Origin: CAHJXG01 sp964235485
GTDB lineage: Bacteria > Pseudomonadota > Alphaproteobacteria > Acetobacterales > Acetobacteraceae
DNA: 64,000 nucleotides
Direction of reading: 5' to 3'
Assembly (NCBI GenBank): GCA_964235485.1
Contig: CAXSAZ010000013.1
Span: 1-64,000, forward strand
Shown one piece after another: positions 54,001 through 61,432 of this stretch. The position numbers and the translations under genes were made by a program. How positions within the stretch are numbered: position 1 is the stretch's first letter; every line of letters starts with the position of its first letter. The notes under the pieces were generated by a model, which did no database searches, was not told the DNA's origin, and saw only the letters and a list, made by a program, of their open reading frames with translations.

Positions 54001-54163
54001 CGGGCTGGGTCACGGTGACGGACACGATGGGCACGTCGATGTTGGGCGTGCGGGTGATCGGCAGCATGGCGAAGCCGACCAGGCCCAGGATCGTCAGCAC
54101 CGCGAACAGCACCAGCGGCGGGATCGGGTTGCGGATGGCCGCGCCCGAGATGTTGAACGCCAT
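51017..54163 (-). CDS. RND multidrug efflux permease (HAE1 type)
   Basis: A 1048-residue AcrB-like proton antiporter with twelve transmembrane helices and two large periplasmic loops. Signatures: N-terminal IRNPIPPLVLFAVLTILGLVGF, PGAAPGELEAQVTKKIEDA, and the TM4 proton-relay segment GILVDDAIVEIENIVRHM with two adjacent Asp. The second half has GIVTKNAIMLVDFAIER. It exports drugs, bile salts or metabolites with the adaptor encoded just upstream (4-bp gap). No outer membrane factor gene is in this operon; the OMF at 45957-47516 or another could serve. Confidence 0.94.
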   Translation of the reverse strand: MAFNISGAAIRNPIPPLVLFAVLTILGLVGFAMLPITRTPNIDVPIVSVTVTQPGAAPGELEAQVTKKIEDAVAAVSGVKHLLSTVTDGTSLTAIEFRLEVSSDRALNDVRDAVAKIRADLPRGIDEPIIERVDIAGQSIQTYAASAPGMTLEALSWFVDDTVLRDLQGAQGVGRVERVGGVTREIRVSLDADRLAALGITAGDVNRQLRATSADLSGGRGEVGAQEQAIRTLASARSLQQLRDTRLVLPGGRELRLSDVAQVEDAYEEPRDFARLNGETPVVSFGIYRAKGASEVDVGNAVAARLAKLSAAHPEVSYTLIDDGVRTARGSYLSAMHGLMEGAALATVVVLVFLRNWRATVLVAVALPLSIIPAFAAMLAMGFTLNFVSLLAITLVTGILVDDAIVEIENIVRHMRMGKRPFEAAVEAADEIGLAVIAITLTIVAVFSPVSFMGGIAGQFFKQFGLTVSAAVLTSLLVARLITPLMAAYLMRPVAAHAEQDGPIMRAYTRFLAATLRWRSLTLLAGLLAFGLSIWSTTLLPTGFIPPEDQSRVVLSIELPPGSTLADTRATTDRIAAEFRQVPEVTTVFVVGGTTPTGAGKEIRRAKMIVNLQLKETRARTQKQIESELTQRLATLPDVRGWYVNDRGERELSVTVLGDDPDALDRAVAGLESGMRRLPGFGNVAPSAGADRPEIRVVPRVDEAARFGVSTEAISDAVRIATIGDVPANLAKFRAGDRLIPIRVQVDTALRGDLHAMEALTVTGATGLPVPLLAVADVELGQGPASVERYDRVRRVVLGADLARGLALGEALKQVYALPQAKNLPPGVRIQNGGDAEIMAEVFTGFGLAMGAGLVMVLGVLVLLFRSVFQPVTILLSLPLSLGGVILALLLTGEPISMPVVIGVLMLMGIVTKNAIMLVDFAIERRAEGMGRAEAIIDAGRKRARPIVMTTIAMVAGMVPSALGVGDGGEFRAPMAIGVIGGLIVSTLLSLVFVPSFYTVMDDLSGLAARLFGRLLTPRDAAMPPARRPGLPPRRKPAALAASRPLPE

Positions 54164-54167
54164 GGTC

Positions 54168-55325
54168 CTAGCTGCCCCCGGCCGCGGCGCCGGACGGCAC
54201 GGGCGTCACCCGGTCGCCGCCGCGGATGAATGTGCCGGACACCGCCACCACGGTCTCGCCCGCGCGCAGCCCGTCCTGGATTTCCGCCATCCCGGCGGCG
54301 CGCAGGCCAACCTGCACGCGCCGGGTTTCCACCAGCCCGTCCCGCACAACCTGCACCACCGCGCCCTCCGGCCCGAACAGCACGGCGGACAACGGGGCCA
54401 GCACCGCCCCGTCGCGCTTTGCGACTTCGACCTCCGCCCGGGCGAAGCTGCCGATCACCAGCGGGCCGTCGCCGTCCACCGCCACGCGCACGCGGCCCAG
54501 CCGGGTGGCGCGGCTCACTTCCGGCGAAACCAGGCGCACCCGGCCAGTGCGCGGGCCGCCGGCGGCGTCGATGCGGGCGGACTGGCCGGGCCGCAGCTTG
54601 GCGAGCGAGGATTCGGGCACGTCGGCTTCCAGTTCGATGGCGTTGTCCTGGATGATGCGGAACAGCGGGTCGCCCGCGCCCGTCACCACGGCGCCGAGCC
54701 GCGCCGTGCGGCGGCTGACCACGCCGGCCACCGGGGCGCGCAGCTCGGTGCGGGCGAGGCGGACCAGCAGTTCGCGCCGCTGCGCTTCCGCGAGCGCACG
54801 GTCGGCCCCCGCGGCGCGCAGCGCGTTGTTCGCGAGGTCGAGCCGGGCGGCGGCGGTCTGGGCCGCGGCCTGGCGCTGCTCGAAGATTTCCCGGGCGGCG
54901 TTGCCCCCGGCCAAGAGGCTGCGCGTCCGCGCGAGCGCGAGGTCGGCCTGGGTGCCGTTGGCCTGCGCCTCGGCGATGCTGCTGCGGGCCTGGGCGACGG
55001 CGGCCTCCGCCCGGCTGATCTGCGCCGCGTTCTGCGCGATGCTGGCGTCCAGCACGTCGCGGGACAGCCGGGCCAGCACCTGGCCGGCCGAAACGGCGTC
55101 GCCTTCCTCTGCCAGGATTTCGGTCAGCGCCAGGCCCTCGACCTGCGGGCTGACCATGACCTCCTCTTTCGGCACCAGCGTTCCCGTGAGCACGGCCGTC
55201 TCAGTGATCGGCCCCGCCACCGCGGCGGCGACGGTGACGGAGGGGGGCTTCGGCTCGGCGACCGGCGCCGGGGCGGCGCGCGCCGGCAGCGCCAGCAGCA
55301 GCAGCGCGAGTGCCGCCCGGATCAT
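54168..55325 (-). CDS. RND efflux periplasmic adaptor subunit
   Basis: A 385-residue membrane fusion protein. Signal peptide LLLLALPARA without a lipobox Cys; VSPQVEGLALTEILAEEGDAVSAGQVLARL lipoyl part 1, an Ala/Arg-rich hairpin, ELRAPVAGVVSRRTARLGAVV lipoyl part 2, and beta-barrel and membrane-proximal domains ending VAVSGTFIRGGDRV. ATG overlaps the tetR stop (ATGA), so regulator, adaptor and pump are one transcription unit. Confidence 0.92.
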   Translation of the reverse strand: MIRAALALLLLALPARAAPAPVAEPKPPSVTVAAAVAGPITETAVLTGTLVPKEEVMVSPQVEGLALTEILAEEGDAVSAGQVLARLSRDVLDASIAQNAAQISRAEAAVAQARSSIAEAQANGTQADLALARTRSLLAGGNAAREIFEQRQAAAQTAAARLDLANNALRAAGADRALAEAQRRELLVRLARTELRAPVAGVVSRRTARLGAVVTGAGDPLFRIIQDNAIELEADVPESSLAKLRPGQSARIDAAGGPRTGRVRLVSPEVSRATRLGRVRVAVDGDGPLVIGSFARAEVEVAKRDGAVLAPLSAVLFGPEGAVVQVVRDGLVETRRVQVGLRAAGMAEIQDGLRAGETVVAVSGTFIRGGDRVTPVPSGAAAGGS

Positions 55326-55951
55326 GCCGGCGTCCCTTGCGGCCGGAGGAAGCGGCGGAGCAGCAGTTGCAGCACGGGGCGGAAACGCGCGGCGGTGAGC
55401 GTGGGGTCGAGCGCCTGATGCACCGTAAGCCCGTCGCCCATGGCCATGATGAGTTGGGAAGCGGTCTCGATGTCGAGCGCCGGATCGACGGCGCCGCGGG
55501 CCTGGCCGCGCTGCAGCGCCGCGACAACGGCGGCCCGGGCCTCGCGGATGTTGCGGTCGAACATGTCGCGCACGTCGGGGTTGCGTATGGCCTCGGCCAT
55601 GGTTTCGGCGGACAGCGCGGCGTTGGGGCTGGTCAGGAGCTCTTCCAGCTTGTCGATGCCGATGCTGGCGAGCGCCTCCACGGGGTCGTCGGCCTCCGCC
55701 ATGCGCTCGAAGAACGCGGCGTGCTGGGCGCGCTCCGCTTCCGCGATGGCGGCGATGATGGCGACCTTGCTGGGAAAGTAGCGGTAGAGCGCCCCGGGAC
55801 TCATCCCGGCCTCGGTGCAGATTTCCTGCATGGACGCGCCGTGGAAGCCGGCCCGCGCGAAGCAGGCCACGGCGGCGTCGATGATGCGCTGGCGGGAAGA
55901 CTGCTGGACGGCTTGCGACACGGAGGGGCCTGAATGCGAATGAACGTTCAC
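55322..55951 (-). CDS. TetR-family transcriptional regulator
   Basis: A 209-residue repressor. HTH: RIIDAAVACFARAGFHGASM, EICTEAGMSPGALYRYFPSK. The C-terminal ligand domain belongs to a TetR_C group common in efflux regulators. First gene of the operon with the RND pump, so it presumably autorepresses. The annotated start is GTG 55951, which lies inside a palindrome; a GTG at 55921 is an alternative that would leave the palindrome in the untranslated leader. Confidence 0.9.
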   Translation of the reverse strand: MNVHSHSGPSVSQAVQQSSRQRIIDAAVACFARAGFHGASMQEICTEAGMSPGALYRYFPSKVAIIAAIAEAERAQHAAFFERMAEADDPVEALASIGIDKLEELLTSPNAALSAETMAEAIRNPDVRDMFDRNIREARAAVVAALQRGQARGAVDPALDIETASQLIMAMGDGLTVHQALDPTLTAARFRPVLQLLLRRFLRPQGTPA

Positions 55952-55976
55952 TTGCGGATGTTCAGCCGAATGTCAA
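55941..55976 (-). promoter_or_regulatory. TetR-operon promoter with palindromic operator
   Basis: On the minus strand a perfect -35 box TTGACA (55976-55971) is followed after 17 bp by AAGTGA (55953-55948), a weak -10. Immediately after it, and overlapping it by three bases, lies the perfect 10-bp palindrome TGAACGTTCA (55941-55950), a likely TetR operator. Confidence 0.5.
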
Positions 55977-56130
55977 GGATGGCAGGGGCCGCCGTTGGTC
56001 GTCCTGCGCCGGACGCTTCGGCCCCCCGGGTTACGGGTTTGTCTTTTTTCGTTTACAGGTGGCTGCCTTCTGCTTGGCCCGGAGCCGCGATGCCGATCCA
56101 GCCGCAACGGCAAGGCCGACCCGTCAATCC

Positions 56131-58221
56131 ATGAACGTCGCAAGGGTTTCTGCCCCGCCGTGTGGCGGCGCCTTGGCCGGGGGCCGGTTCGCCTTGCTTG
56201 GCTTGGCGCTGGCGTTCTCGCTCGCCGCGGTGTTCAGCACGCAGCTTCTGACCGGCTTCGGCCTTCTCACGGGCGACCGCCTCGATGGGCTGATCCAGGT
56301 CAGCATCCTTGAGCATTGGTTCAACGTCCTGCGCGGCAACGCCGCCTGGGACACGACGAACTACTTCTATCCCTATCGCGGCACGCTGGCGTATAACGAT
56401 GGGTACCTCTTGTACGGCCTGGGCTATGCCGGATTGCGTGCCCTTGGCTTGGACCCGTTCGCGGCGGCGGAGGCGGTCAACGTGCTGCTGCGGGTTTTGG
56501 GGTTCGCGACCGCCTACCGCTTTGCGGACCGCGTGCTGCGTATGCCTGTCCCTTGGGCCACCCTCGGCGCGGTCCTGTTCACCTTGAGCATCAGCGCCTA
56601 CCAGCAGTCCGCCCATGCCCAAATCCTCAGCGTGGCGCTGGCGCCGGGGGCCGCGCTGCTGGCCGTGCGCGCCATGCGGGCCTTGGAGGCGGGGACGGCA
56701 TGGGCCGCGTTCGGCTGGGGCGCGGCGCTTGCCGTTCTGGCGTCGGCCTGGTTGATGACCGCCTTCTACATGGCGTGGCTGCTGGGCTTCTACGCCGCGG
56801 CGCTCCTGCTGGCCACCCTGGCGCTGCGTCCCGACGCCCGGCGGCGCTTATTGGCCGTGCTGCGGCGCGAGTGGCCGGCCGTTTCCGCCGTTGCCCTGGT
56901 GTTCGCCGTCGCGGTTGCGCCCTTCCTGAGCCTGTATTTGCCCAAGGCGAGCGAGAGCGGGATGCACAGCTTCGCGGCCCTCCGCCCTTATCTGCCCAGC
57001 CCCGGCGACACGTTCCGGGTCGGGCCGGGGAACCTGCTGTTCGGCTGGTCCGACCGCTTCTTCGCTCCGGCCGGCACCACGGCCTCTGCCGAGCGGATCG
57101 TCGGCTGGCCCCCGGTCCACCTGGCCTGCTTCCTGGCCGCTGCGTGGTCCTGGCGGCGACGCCGGGCCATGCGGCCCGTGCTCGTCGCCACTGGCGCCAT
57201 ATATGCCCTCACCCTCCATGTGGGCGGCGTGTCGGGCTGGTGGCTGGTTTATCAGGCGGTCCCGGGCGGCAAGGCAATCCGTGTCGTGGCCCGCGCTTGG
57301 ATCATGCTGGCGGCCGGCCCCGTGCTGTGCGTCGTGCTGCTTTGGCTCCGGGACTTGGGCGGCAGGAAGCCCGCCGCCGCGGCTGTCCTGGCGGCGCTGC
57401 TGGTCGCCGAGCAACTGAGCAGCGGCCCGGACGTGGCGCAACTCGACCGCCTGAGCGAGCTGCGGCGCTTGGATGCGGTCCTGCCGGCCCCGGCGCGCTG
57501 CCGCGCGTTCACCGTGCTGTCGGCGCGGTCCGACGATCCCGAGGCGAACAAGACCCTGCAGACGGTGAGCGCCAACGCCAACGCCATGCTCATCGCCGAG
57601 GTCGCCGGCCTGCCCACGATCAACGGGATTTCCAGCTTCAACCCCCCGGACTGGAACGCCGCCGACCCGAGCAGTAGGAGCTATCTGGACCGCATGAGCG
57701 CCTATGCGCAGGCGCATGGGGTGGACGGACTTTGCGGCCTGGACCTGCGCACCCGGCGCTGGCACGAGGACCTGTCACGCTACCAGCCGGTCCGCCTGGT
57801 GCCGACCGGGGGCTTGCTGTCGCTGCGTCCCAACGAGGCAGGCAACGAGTTGCTGCAAACCGGCTGGTATGCGCCGGAGATTTGGGGACGTTGGGGCGGA
57901 CCCCGCGCGACGCTGCGTTTCCTGCCGCAAGGCGGCGAAGGGACGCTCAGGCTGACCGCCTGGGCGCTCGCCAGCCCGCACCCGCCCGCACAAGTGCAGC
58001 GCGTGGCCGTGATCGCCAACGGCACCCTCGCCGCGACCTGGACCCTGTCGGCGACACCCGCCGAGTATCAGGTTCTGTTGCCGGCCCCCGATGCGGTTCG
58101 CGACCCGGTTGAGGTCGCGTTTGTCGCCCAGGACTCGGCGAGACCACAGGGCAAGGATGGCGCCATGGACAGCAGGGTTCTGGGACTGGGCCTGATCGCC
58201 GTCCGGCTGGACTGGCCGTGA
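56131..58221 (+). CDS. polytopic GT-C-like membrane protein
   Basis: A 696-residue protein with about ten to twelve transmembrane helices in the first 440 residues and a periplasmic C-terminal domain. The first loop, after helix 1, carries GDRLDGLIQVSILEHWFNVL and WDTTNYFYPYRGTLAYNDGY, an Asp-containing arrangement usual in GT-C lipid-linked glycosyltransferases. I cannot name the family exactly; related proteins are annotated as hypothetical or glycosyltransferase. The C-terminal part includes a beta-sandwich-like region. Faces the tetR gene divergently and ends before a strong hairpin. Confidence 0.7.
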   Translation: MNVARVSAPPCGGALAGGRFALLGLALAFSLAAVFSTQLLTGFGLLTGDRLDGLIQVSILEHWFNVLRGNAAWDTTNYFYPYRGTLAYNDGYLLYGLGYAGLRALGLDPFAAAEAVNVLLRVLGFATAYRFADRVLRMPVPWATLGAVLFTLSISAYQQSAHAQILSVALAPGAALLAVRAMRALEAGTAWAAFGWGAALAVLASAWLMTAFYMAWLLGFYAAALLLATLALRPDARRRLLAVLRREWPAVSAVALVFAVAVAPFLSLYLPKASESGMHSFAALRPYLPSPGDTFRVGPGNLLFGWSDRFFAPAGTTASAERIVGWPPVHLACFLAAAWSWRRRRAMRPVLVATGAIYALTLHVGGVSGWWLVYQAVPGGKAIRVVARAWIMLAAGPVLCVVLLWLRDLGGRKPAAAAVLAALLVAEQLSSGPDVAQLDRLSELRRLDAVLPAPARCRAFTVLSARSDDPEANKTLQTVSANANAMLIAEVAGLPTINGISSFNPPDWNAADPSSRSYLDRMSAYAQAHGVDGLCGLDLRTRRWHEDLSRYQPVRLVPTGGLLSLRPNEAGNELLQTGWYAPEIWGRWGGPRATLRFLPQGGEGTLRLTAWALASPHPPAQVQRVAVIANGTLAATWTLSATPAEYQVLLPAPDAVRDPVEVAFVAQDSARPQGKDGAMDSRVLGLGLIAVRLDWP

Positions 58222-58269
58222 GCACCACGGCGCCAGCAAGGCCGAACCGAGATGGGCGGCAAACCAAAT

Positions 58270-58295
58270 CCCTGGGCGCCGGATGGCGCCCAGGG
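58270..58295. terminator. bidirectional hairpin terminator
   Basis: CCCTGGGCGCC (58270-58280), loop GGAT, GGCGCCCAGGG (58285-58295): a perfect 11-bp stem. On the minus strand it is followed by GATTTGGTTT. It lies in the 90-bp space between the convergent membrane protein and DUF892 genes and should serve both. Confidence 0.8.
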
Positions 58296-58311
58296 GTGTC
58301 GTGAACGGGAC

Positions 58312-58791
58312 CTAGCCCGCGCCCAGCATCTTCTCCGCCAAGGCGGTGTGCTGCTGGTCCGCCTGCTTGGCCTCCTCCAGCGACGCCGCCATGCTCTGCT
58401 CGGTCTGGCTCATGCCCAGCTTTGCGGCGTAGTTGCGGAGCGTGCCGAACGCGGCGATCCAGTAATGCAGGGCGAGCTGCCCGGCCGCAATGATGCCGAG
58501 GTCGCGGGTGGTGGCGTCCGGCGCCTTTTGCCGGATCTTCTTGCTGACCTCGTAGTGTGCGTCCAGCACCGGGTTGCCGGTGTCCTCCGCGCCGCCGGAC
58601 TCCTGCAGCGCCTGGGCGATCCGCTGCGCCCACTGCTCGGCCGTCTTGTTGCCCGCCTGCAGGGCGGCTTTCAGCTCGGGGTGGCTCGCGTCGTTCTGGA
58701 TTTCGCTGGTGGCCTTCTTCGCCACCTCGCCGCCGGCCTTGAGAGCCTGCAAGCCCTGCGCAACCAGCATCCTGAGTTCTTGATCGGCCAT
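58312..58791 (-). CDS. DUF892 (YciE/YciF-like) ferritin-like protein
   Basis: A 159-residue four-helix protein of the ferritin-like DUF892 family. Helices include ELRMLVAQGLQALKAGGEVA, HPELKAALQAGNKTAEQWAQ, ATTRDLGIIAAGQLALHYWI and SLEEAKQADQQHTALAEKML. Members are stress-induced; some bind di-iron. Start at ATG 58791 with GGAGA upstream; an in-frame extension is not conserved-looking. The stop is 17 bases from the terminator. Confidence 0.85.
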   Translation of the reverse strand: MADQELRMLVAQGLQALKAGGEVAKKATSEIQNDASHPELKAALQAGNKTAEQWAQRIAQALQESGGAEDTGNPVLDAHYEVSKKIRQKAPDATTRDLGIIAAGQLALHYWIAAFGTLRNYAAKLGMSQTEQSMAASLEEAKQADQQHTALAEKMLGAG

Positions 58792-58923
58792 GTCGTCTCC
58801 TATCATGGGGCGCTTGTCCTGCGCCGGCGCACCAACGGGCGTCCGGGACGGGCGGTTCCGGCTGGGCGCGGCCCCGGTCCTCACATCACCGGGAAGGAAC
58901 GCCCCGCGCGGATGGGGGCGCCG

Positions 58924-60297
58924 TCACGCCGCCCAGGACGCCGCCGCCGATCCCAAGGGCGCGGCAGGCCGAGGCCAGCGCATCGGCGCGCCCTCGACCT
59001 CGCACGGCGGGCGGACGCGCCGGGCTGGCCCCCACGCCGTCGCCTCGATGCCGTCCGCGAGGTCGCCGGGCGTTTCCGGCGCGAGCGGGCCGGGATCGCC
59101 CGGCGGCAAGCGGGTCAGCAGCGCGGCGGTGCCGGCCAACGACGCCCGCACGGTGCAGCCCGCCCCCGTGGACAGCCGGCCCGTCAACCCACGCACCGCG
59201 GCGGCCGCCATCAGGTAGCCGGTGGCATGGTCCAGCGCCTGCACCGGCAAGGGCGTCGGGGGGGCGCGGCCCAGGCGGTCCATGCCGGCCGCGGCGATGC
59301 CGCAGCTCATCTGCACCAGGCTGTCGAAGCCGCGGCGCCCTTGCCACGGGCCGGACCAGCCATACGCATCCAGCGACACGTCGATCAGCCCGGGGCGCAG
59401 GCCGCGCCGCCGCGCCGCGTCCAGCCCCAGCCCGGCGAGCGCGCCGGGCCGGTAGCCGTGCACCAGCACGTCCGCCCGGGCCAGCAAGCCTTCCCAAGCC
59501 GCCCGGTCCGCCGGCTGGCGGAGGTCGAGCCGCGCGCACCGCTTGCCCAGGGCCACGTCCGGCACGAGGCCCGGCTCGTCCCAGCCGGGCGGGTCGATGC
59601 GCAGCACCTCCGCGCCGAACCCGGCCAGGAAGCGCGTCGCGACCGGGCCGGCCAGCACGCGCGTCATGTCCAGCACGCGCACGCCATCCAGCGGGGCGCC
59701 GGGCGGCACGGTCCAGCCTGGCGCCGGGCCGCAGTCCCCGGGTTCGGTGAGCAGCAACGGGTCGGCGGCGACCGCCCGGCCCTGCGGATGCGCCGCCCAG
59801 GCCGCCACCCCGCGCATCGCCGCCGCGCAGCCGCCGCGCTCCACGATTGCGGCCTCCAATGCGTCCGCGGACCAGGCGGCGACCGCTTGGCCGACCCGCT
59901 CCCGCTCCGCCGGCACGCGGAGCACGTCGAGCGCCGCCGCCCGGTGGTGCGGCGCGTTGGTGTGCAGCTTGATCCAGCCGTCCGCCGCCCGGTAGTCGCC
60001 GGCCACAGCGTCCCACGCCGGCGGGAGCGCCCAGCCTTGCGGGCGGATGGAGCTGCCGAACCAGAACGACGTCCGCCGCCGGTCCACCGCCGCCCGCGGC
60101 CGTTCGCCCCGGCGCGCACCGACCAGCTCCGCCACCGCCAGGCACGCGGCGCCGACCGAGGCCGCGGCCAGGTCGCTCACGGCGAACACGGAAGGCAGGC
60201 TGCCCGCGCCCTCCATGGCCAGACGGCCGGGCCATTCCGGCCCGCCACCGAGGGCGCGCCAGATTTCGGCGAGTGCGGCTTGGGCGGCGTCGGACAT
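58924..60297 (-). CDS. family III CoA transferase (CaiB/BaiF), rearranged domain order
   Basis: A 457-residue protein. Canonical N-terminal motif LDGVRVLDMTRVLAGPVATR begins only near residue 205, followed by FGAEVLRIDPPGWDE and DVLVHGYRPGALAGLG. The preceding 200 residues (DGWIKLHTNAPHHR, ALEAAIVERGGCAAAMRG, HPQGRA) resemble the C-terminal portion of ordinary family III enzymes. So the order of the two halves is swapped relative to CaiB. This layout occurs in a known subgroup as I recall. Substrate acyl group unknown; solitary gene. Confidence 0.85.
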   Translation of the reverse strand: MSDAAQAALAEIWRALGGGPEWPGRLAMEGAGSLPSVFAVSDLAAASVGAACLAVAELVGARRGERPRAAVDRRRTSFWFGSSIRPQGWALPPAWDAVAGDYRAADGWIKLHTNAPHHRAAALDVLRVPAERERVGQAVAAWSADALEAAIVERGGCAAAMRGVAAWAAHPQGRAVAADPLLLTEPGDCGPAPGWTVPPGAPLDGVRVLDMTRVLAGPVATRFLAGFGAEVLRIDPPGWDEPGLVPDVALGKRCARLDLRQPADRAAWEGLLARADVLVHGYRPGALAGLGLDAARRRGLRPGLIDVSLDAYGWSGPWQGRRGFDSLVQMSCGIAAAGMDRLGRAPPTPLPVQALDHATGYLMAAAAVRGLTGRLSTGAGCTVRASLAGTAALLTRLPPGDPGPLAPETPGDLADGIEATAWGPARRVRPPCEVEGAPMRWPRPAAPLGSAAASWAA

Positions 60298-60498
60298 CGG
60301 GCGGCTCGGGCTGCTGGCGTGCGTTGCCGTGTAATGCCGCGGGGCGCGCCGCGTTCCCTGCGTTGCGCCGGGTTGCGGCAGGCCGGCCGTCGCGACCCGC
60401 GGCGGTGCCGGGCCGGGCTGCGCCGCCGTGGTGTTCAGGCCGTGGCGTTCAGCAAGTCCCTTCTCTCAATCCCACCTCGGCCTGGCCACCACCTTGCG

Positions 60499-60828
60499 CT
60501 ACCCGACCTCCAGAAACGCGGCCAAGGCTTGCCCCACGCTCGCAAGCGTCGCCTCGTCCAGCCGCCCGATCCGAACACCGGCCTTGGCACGCGGGATCGT
60601 TGTCGCCTTGTCCACCATCACCTGCGACCGCAGCCGCAAACCCGTGTCGCCGCCCAGCTCCACCGTGATCCGCAGCGGCGGCATGTCGTGCAACTCGCTG
60701 GTCAGCGGCAGCACCGTCAGCGACGGGTGCTCGGCATAGATGTCCGCCTGCACGATCAGCGCCGGCCGCGGCTTGCCGTAGTCGCCGGAGCTGACGACTG
60801 TCACCAAGTCGCCTCTGCGAAGCTCCAT
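60499..60828 (-). CDS. MazF/PemK-family toxin
   Basis: A 109-residue endoribonuclease-type toxin. LRRGDLVTVVSSGDYGKPRPALIVQAD is the PemK/MazF N-terminal signature with the catalytic Arg; VLPLTSE and RLRSQVMVDKATTIPRAKAG contain the conserved Thr/Ser and the later strands. ATG 60828; the ribosome site is weak, so translation may depend on the antitoxin gene 24 bp upstream. Cleaves mRNA at short sites when freed from antitoxin. Confidence 0.9.
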   Translation of the reverse strand: MELRRGDLVTVVSSGDYGKPRPALIVQADIYAEHPSLTVLPLTSELHDMPPLRITVELGGDTGLRLRSQVMVDKATTIPRAKAGVRIGRLDEATLASVGQALAAFLEVG

Positions 60829-60852
60829 GGGTTTGCGCAAGGCGTCACGCCG

Positions 60853-61134
60853 TCAGCCCTCGGTGTCGGATACGCCCTCAATCCAGCCCATCACCGCCGC
60901 CTCGTCGCTGCCCCGGTCGGCCGCGCGCTCAGCCAAACGTCGGGAATGACGACGCGCCTCCGCCACCGCCGCCCGGTCATGCTGCCGTTCCACGTAGCCG
61001 CGCATGAAGTCCCGCAACACCTGCCCGGCGGGCTTGTCCTCCTTGGCCGCGGCAGCCGCAAACGCCGCTTTCAGCTCCGGGTCTACCCGAAAGTTAAAAC
61101 TCCCCACCTTGGGGCGCGTGCTGATCCGCGGCAT
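60853..61134 (-). CDS. RHH-type antitoxin partner of MazF
   Basis: A 93-residue protein. KVGSFNFRVDPELKAAFAAA is a ribbon-helix-helix strand-helix start, followed by a second helix (AGQVLRDFMRGYVERQ) and an Arg-rich, then acidic C-terminus (ERAADRGSDEAA ... GVSDTEG) that should wrap the toxin. ATG 61134 has GAGGAG seven bases upstream. Order antitoxin then toxin is standard. A promoter and palindrome lie just upstream. Confidence 0.85.
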   Translation of the reverse strand: MPRISTRPKVGSFNFRVDPELKAAFAAAAAKEDKPAGQVLRDFMRGYVERQHDRAAVAEARRHSRRLAERAADRGSDEAAVMGWIEGVSDTEG

Positions 61135-61165
61135 GACGTTCTCCTCACAATTTGCACATGCTTTG

Positions 61166-61196
61166 TACATATAATGTAGTTGCATAATGCTGTCCA
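61166..61196 (-). promoter_or_regulatory. toxin-antitoxin promoter and operator
   Basis: Minus-strand TGGACA (61196-61191), 17-bp spacer, TATATG (61173-61168): a good sigma-70-like promoter 34 bp before the antitoxin ATG. The -10 lies within a palindrome, TACAT-ATA-ATGTA (61166-61178). Further repeats TTTGCACATG and TTTGTACATA follow, suggesting RHH-antitoxin autoregulation. Confidence 0.6.
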
Positions 61197-61432
61197 GCGA
61201 CGTGGCGTCCGCACGCTGCTGTAGCCGGGCCGAGCAGTGCACGCGCTTCCTCGGCGAGCGATTCCGAGAGAAGTAGCAATACAATGTAGAGATCAGTACA
61301 CTCGGCACACTGTTGTTACACTTCGGAGCATCGAGGCACTTGAGAAGCGCGATGTCGCCCTTGTTTTGCAGAAAGATGTCTGCTTGGCTATTTGCCAAAT
61401 CTTACCCGCGCTGATGGTGTTCCGCTTTCAAC

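Noticed and set aside
60298..60498. Possible small gene or RNA between the CoA transferase and toxin genes
   Set aside because: No open frame with a ribosome site and no strong hairpin; I see nothing in it beyond G+C-rich spacer.
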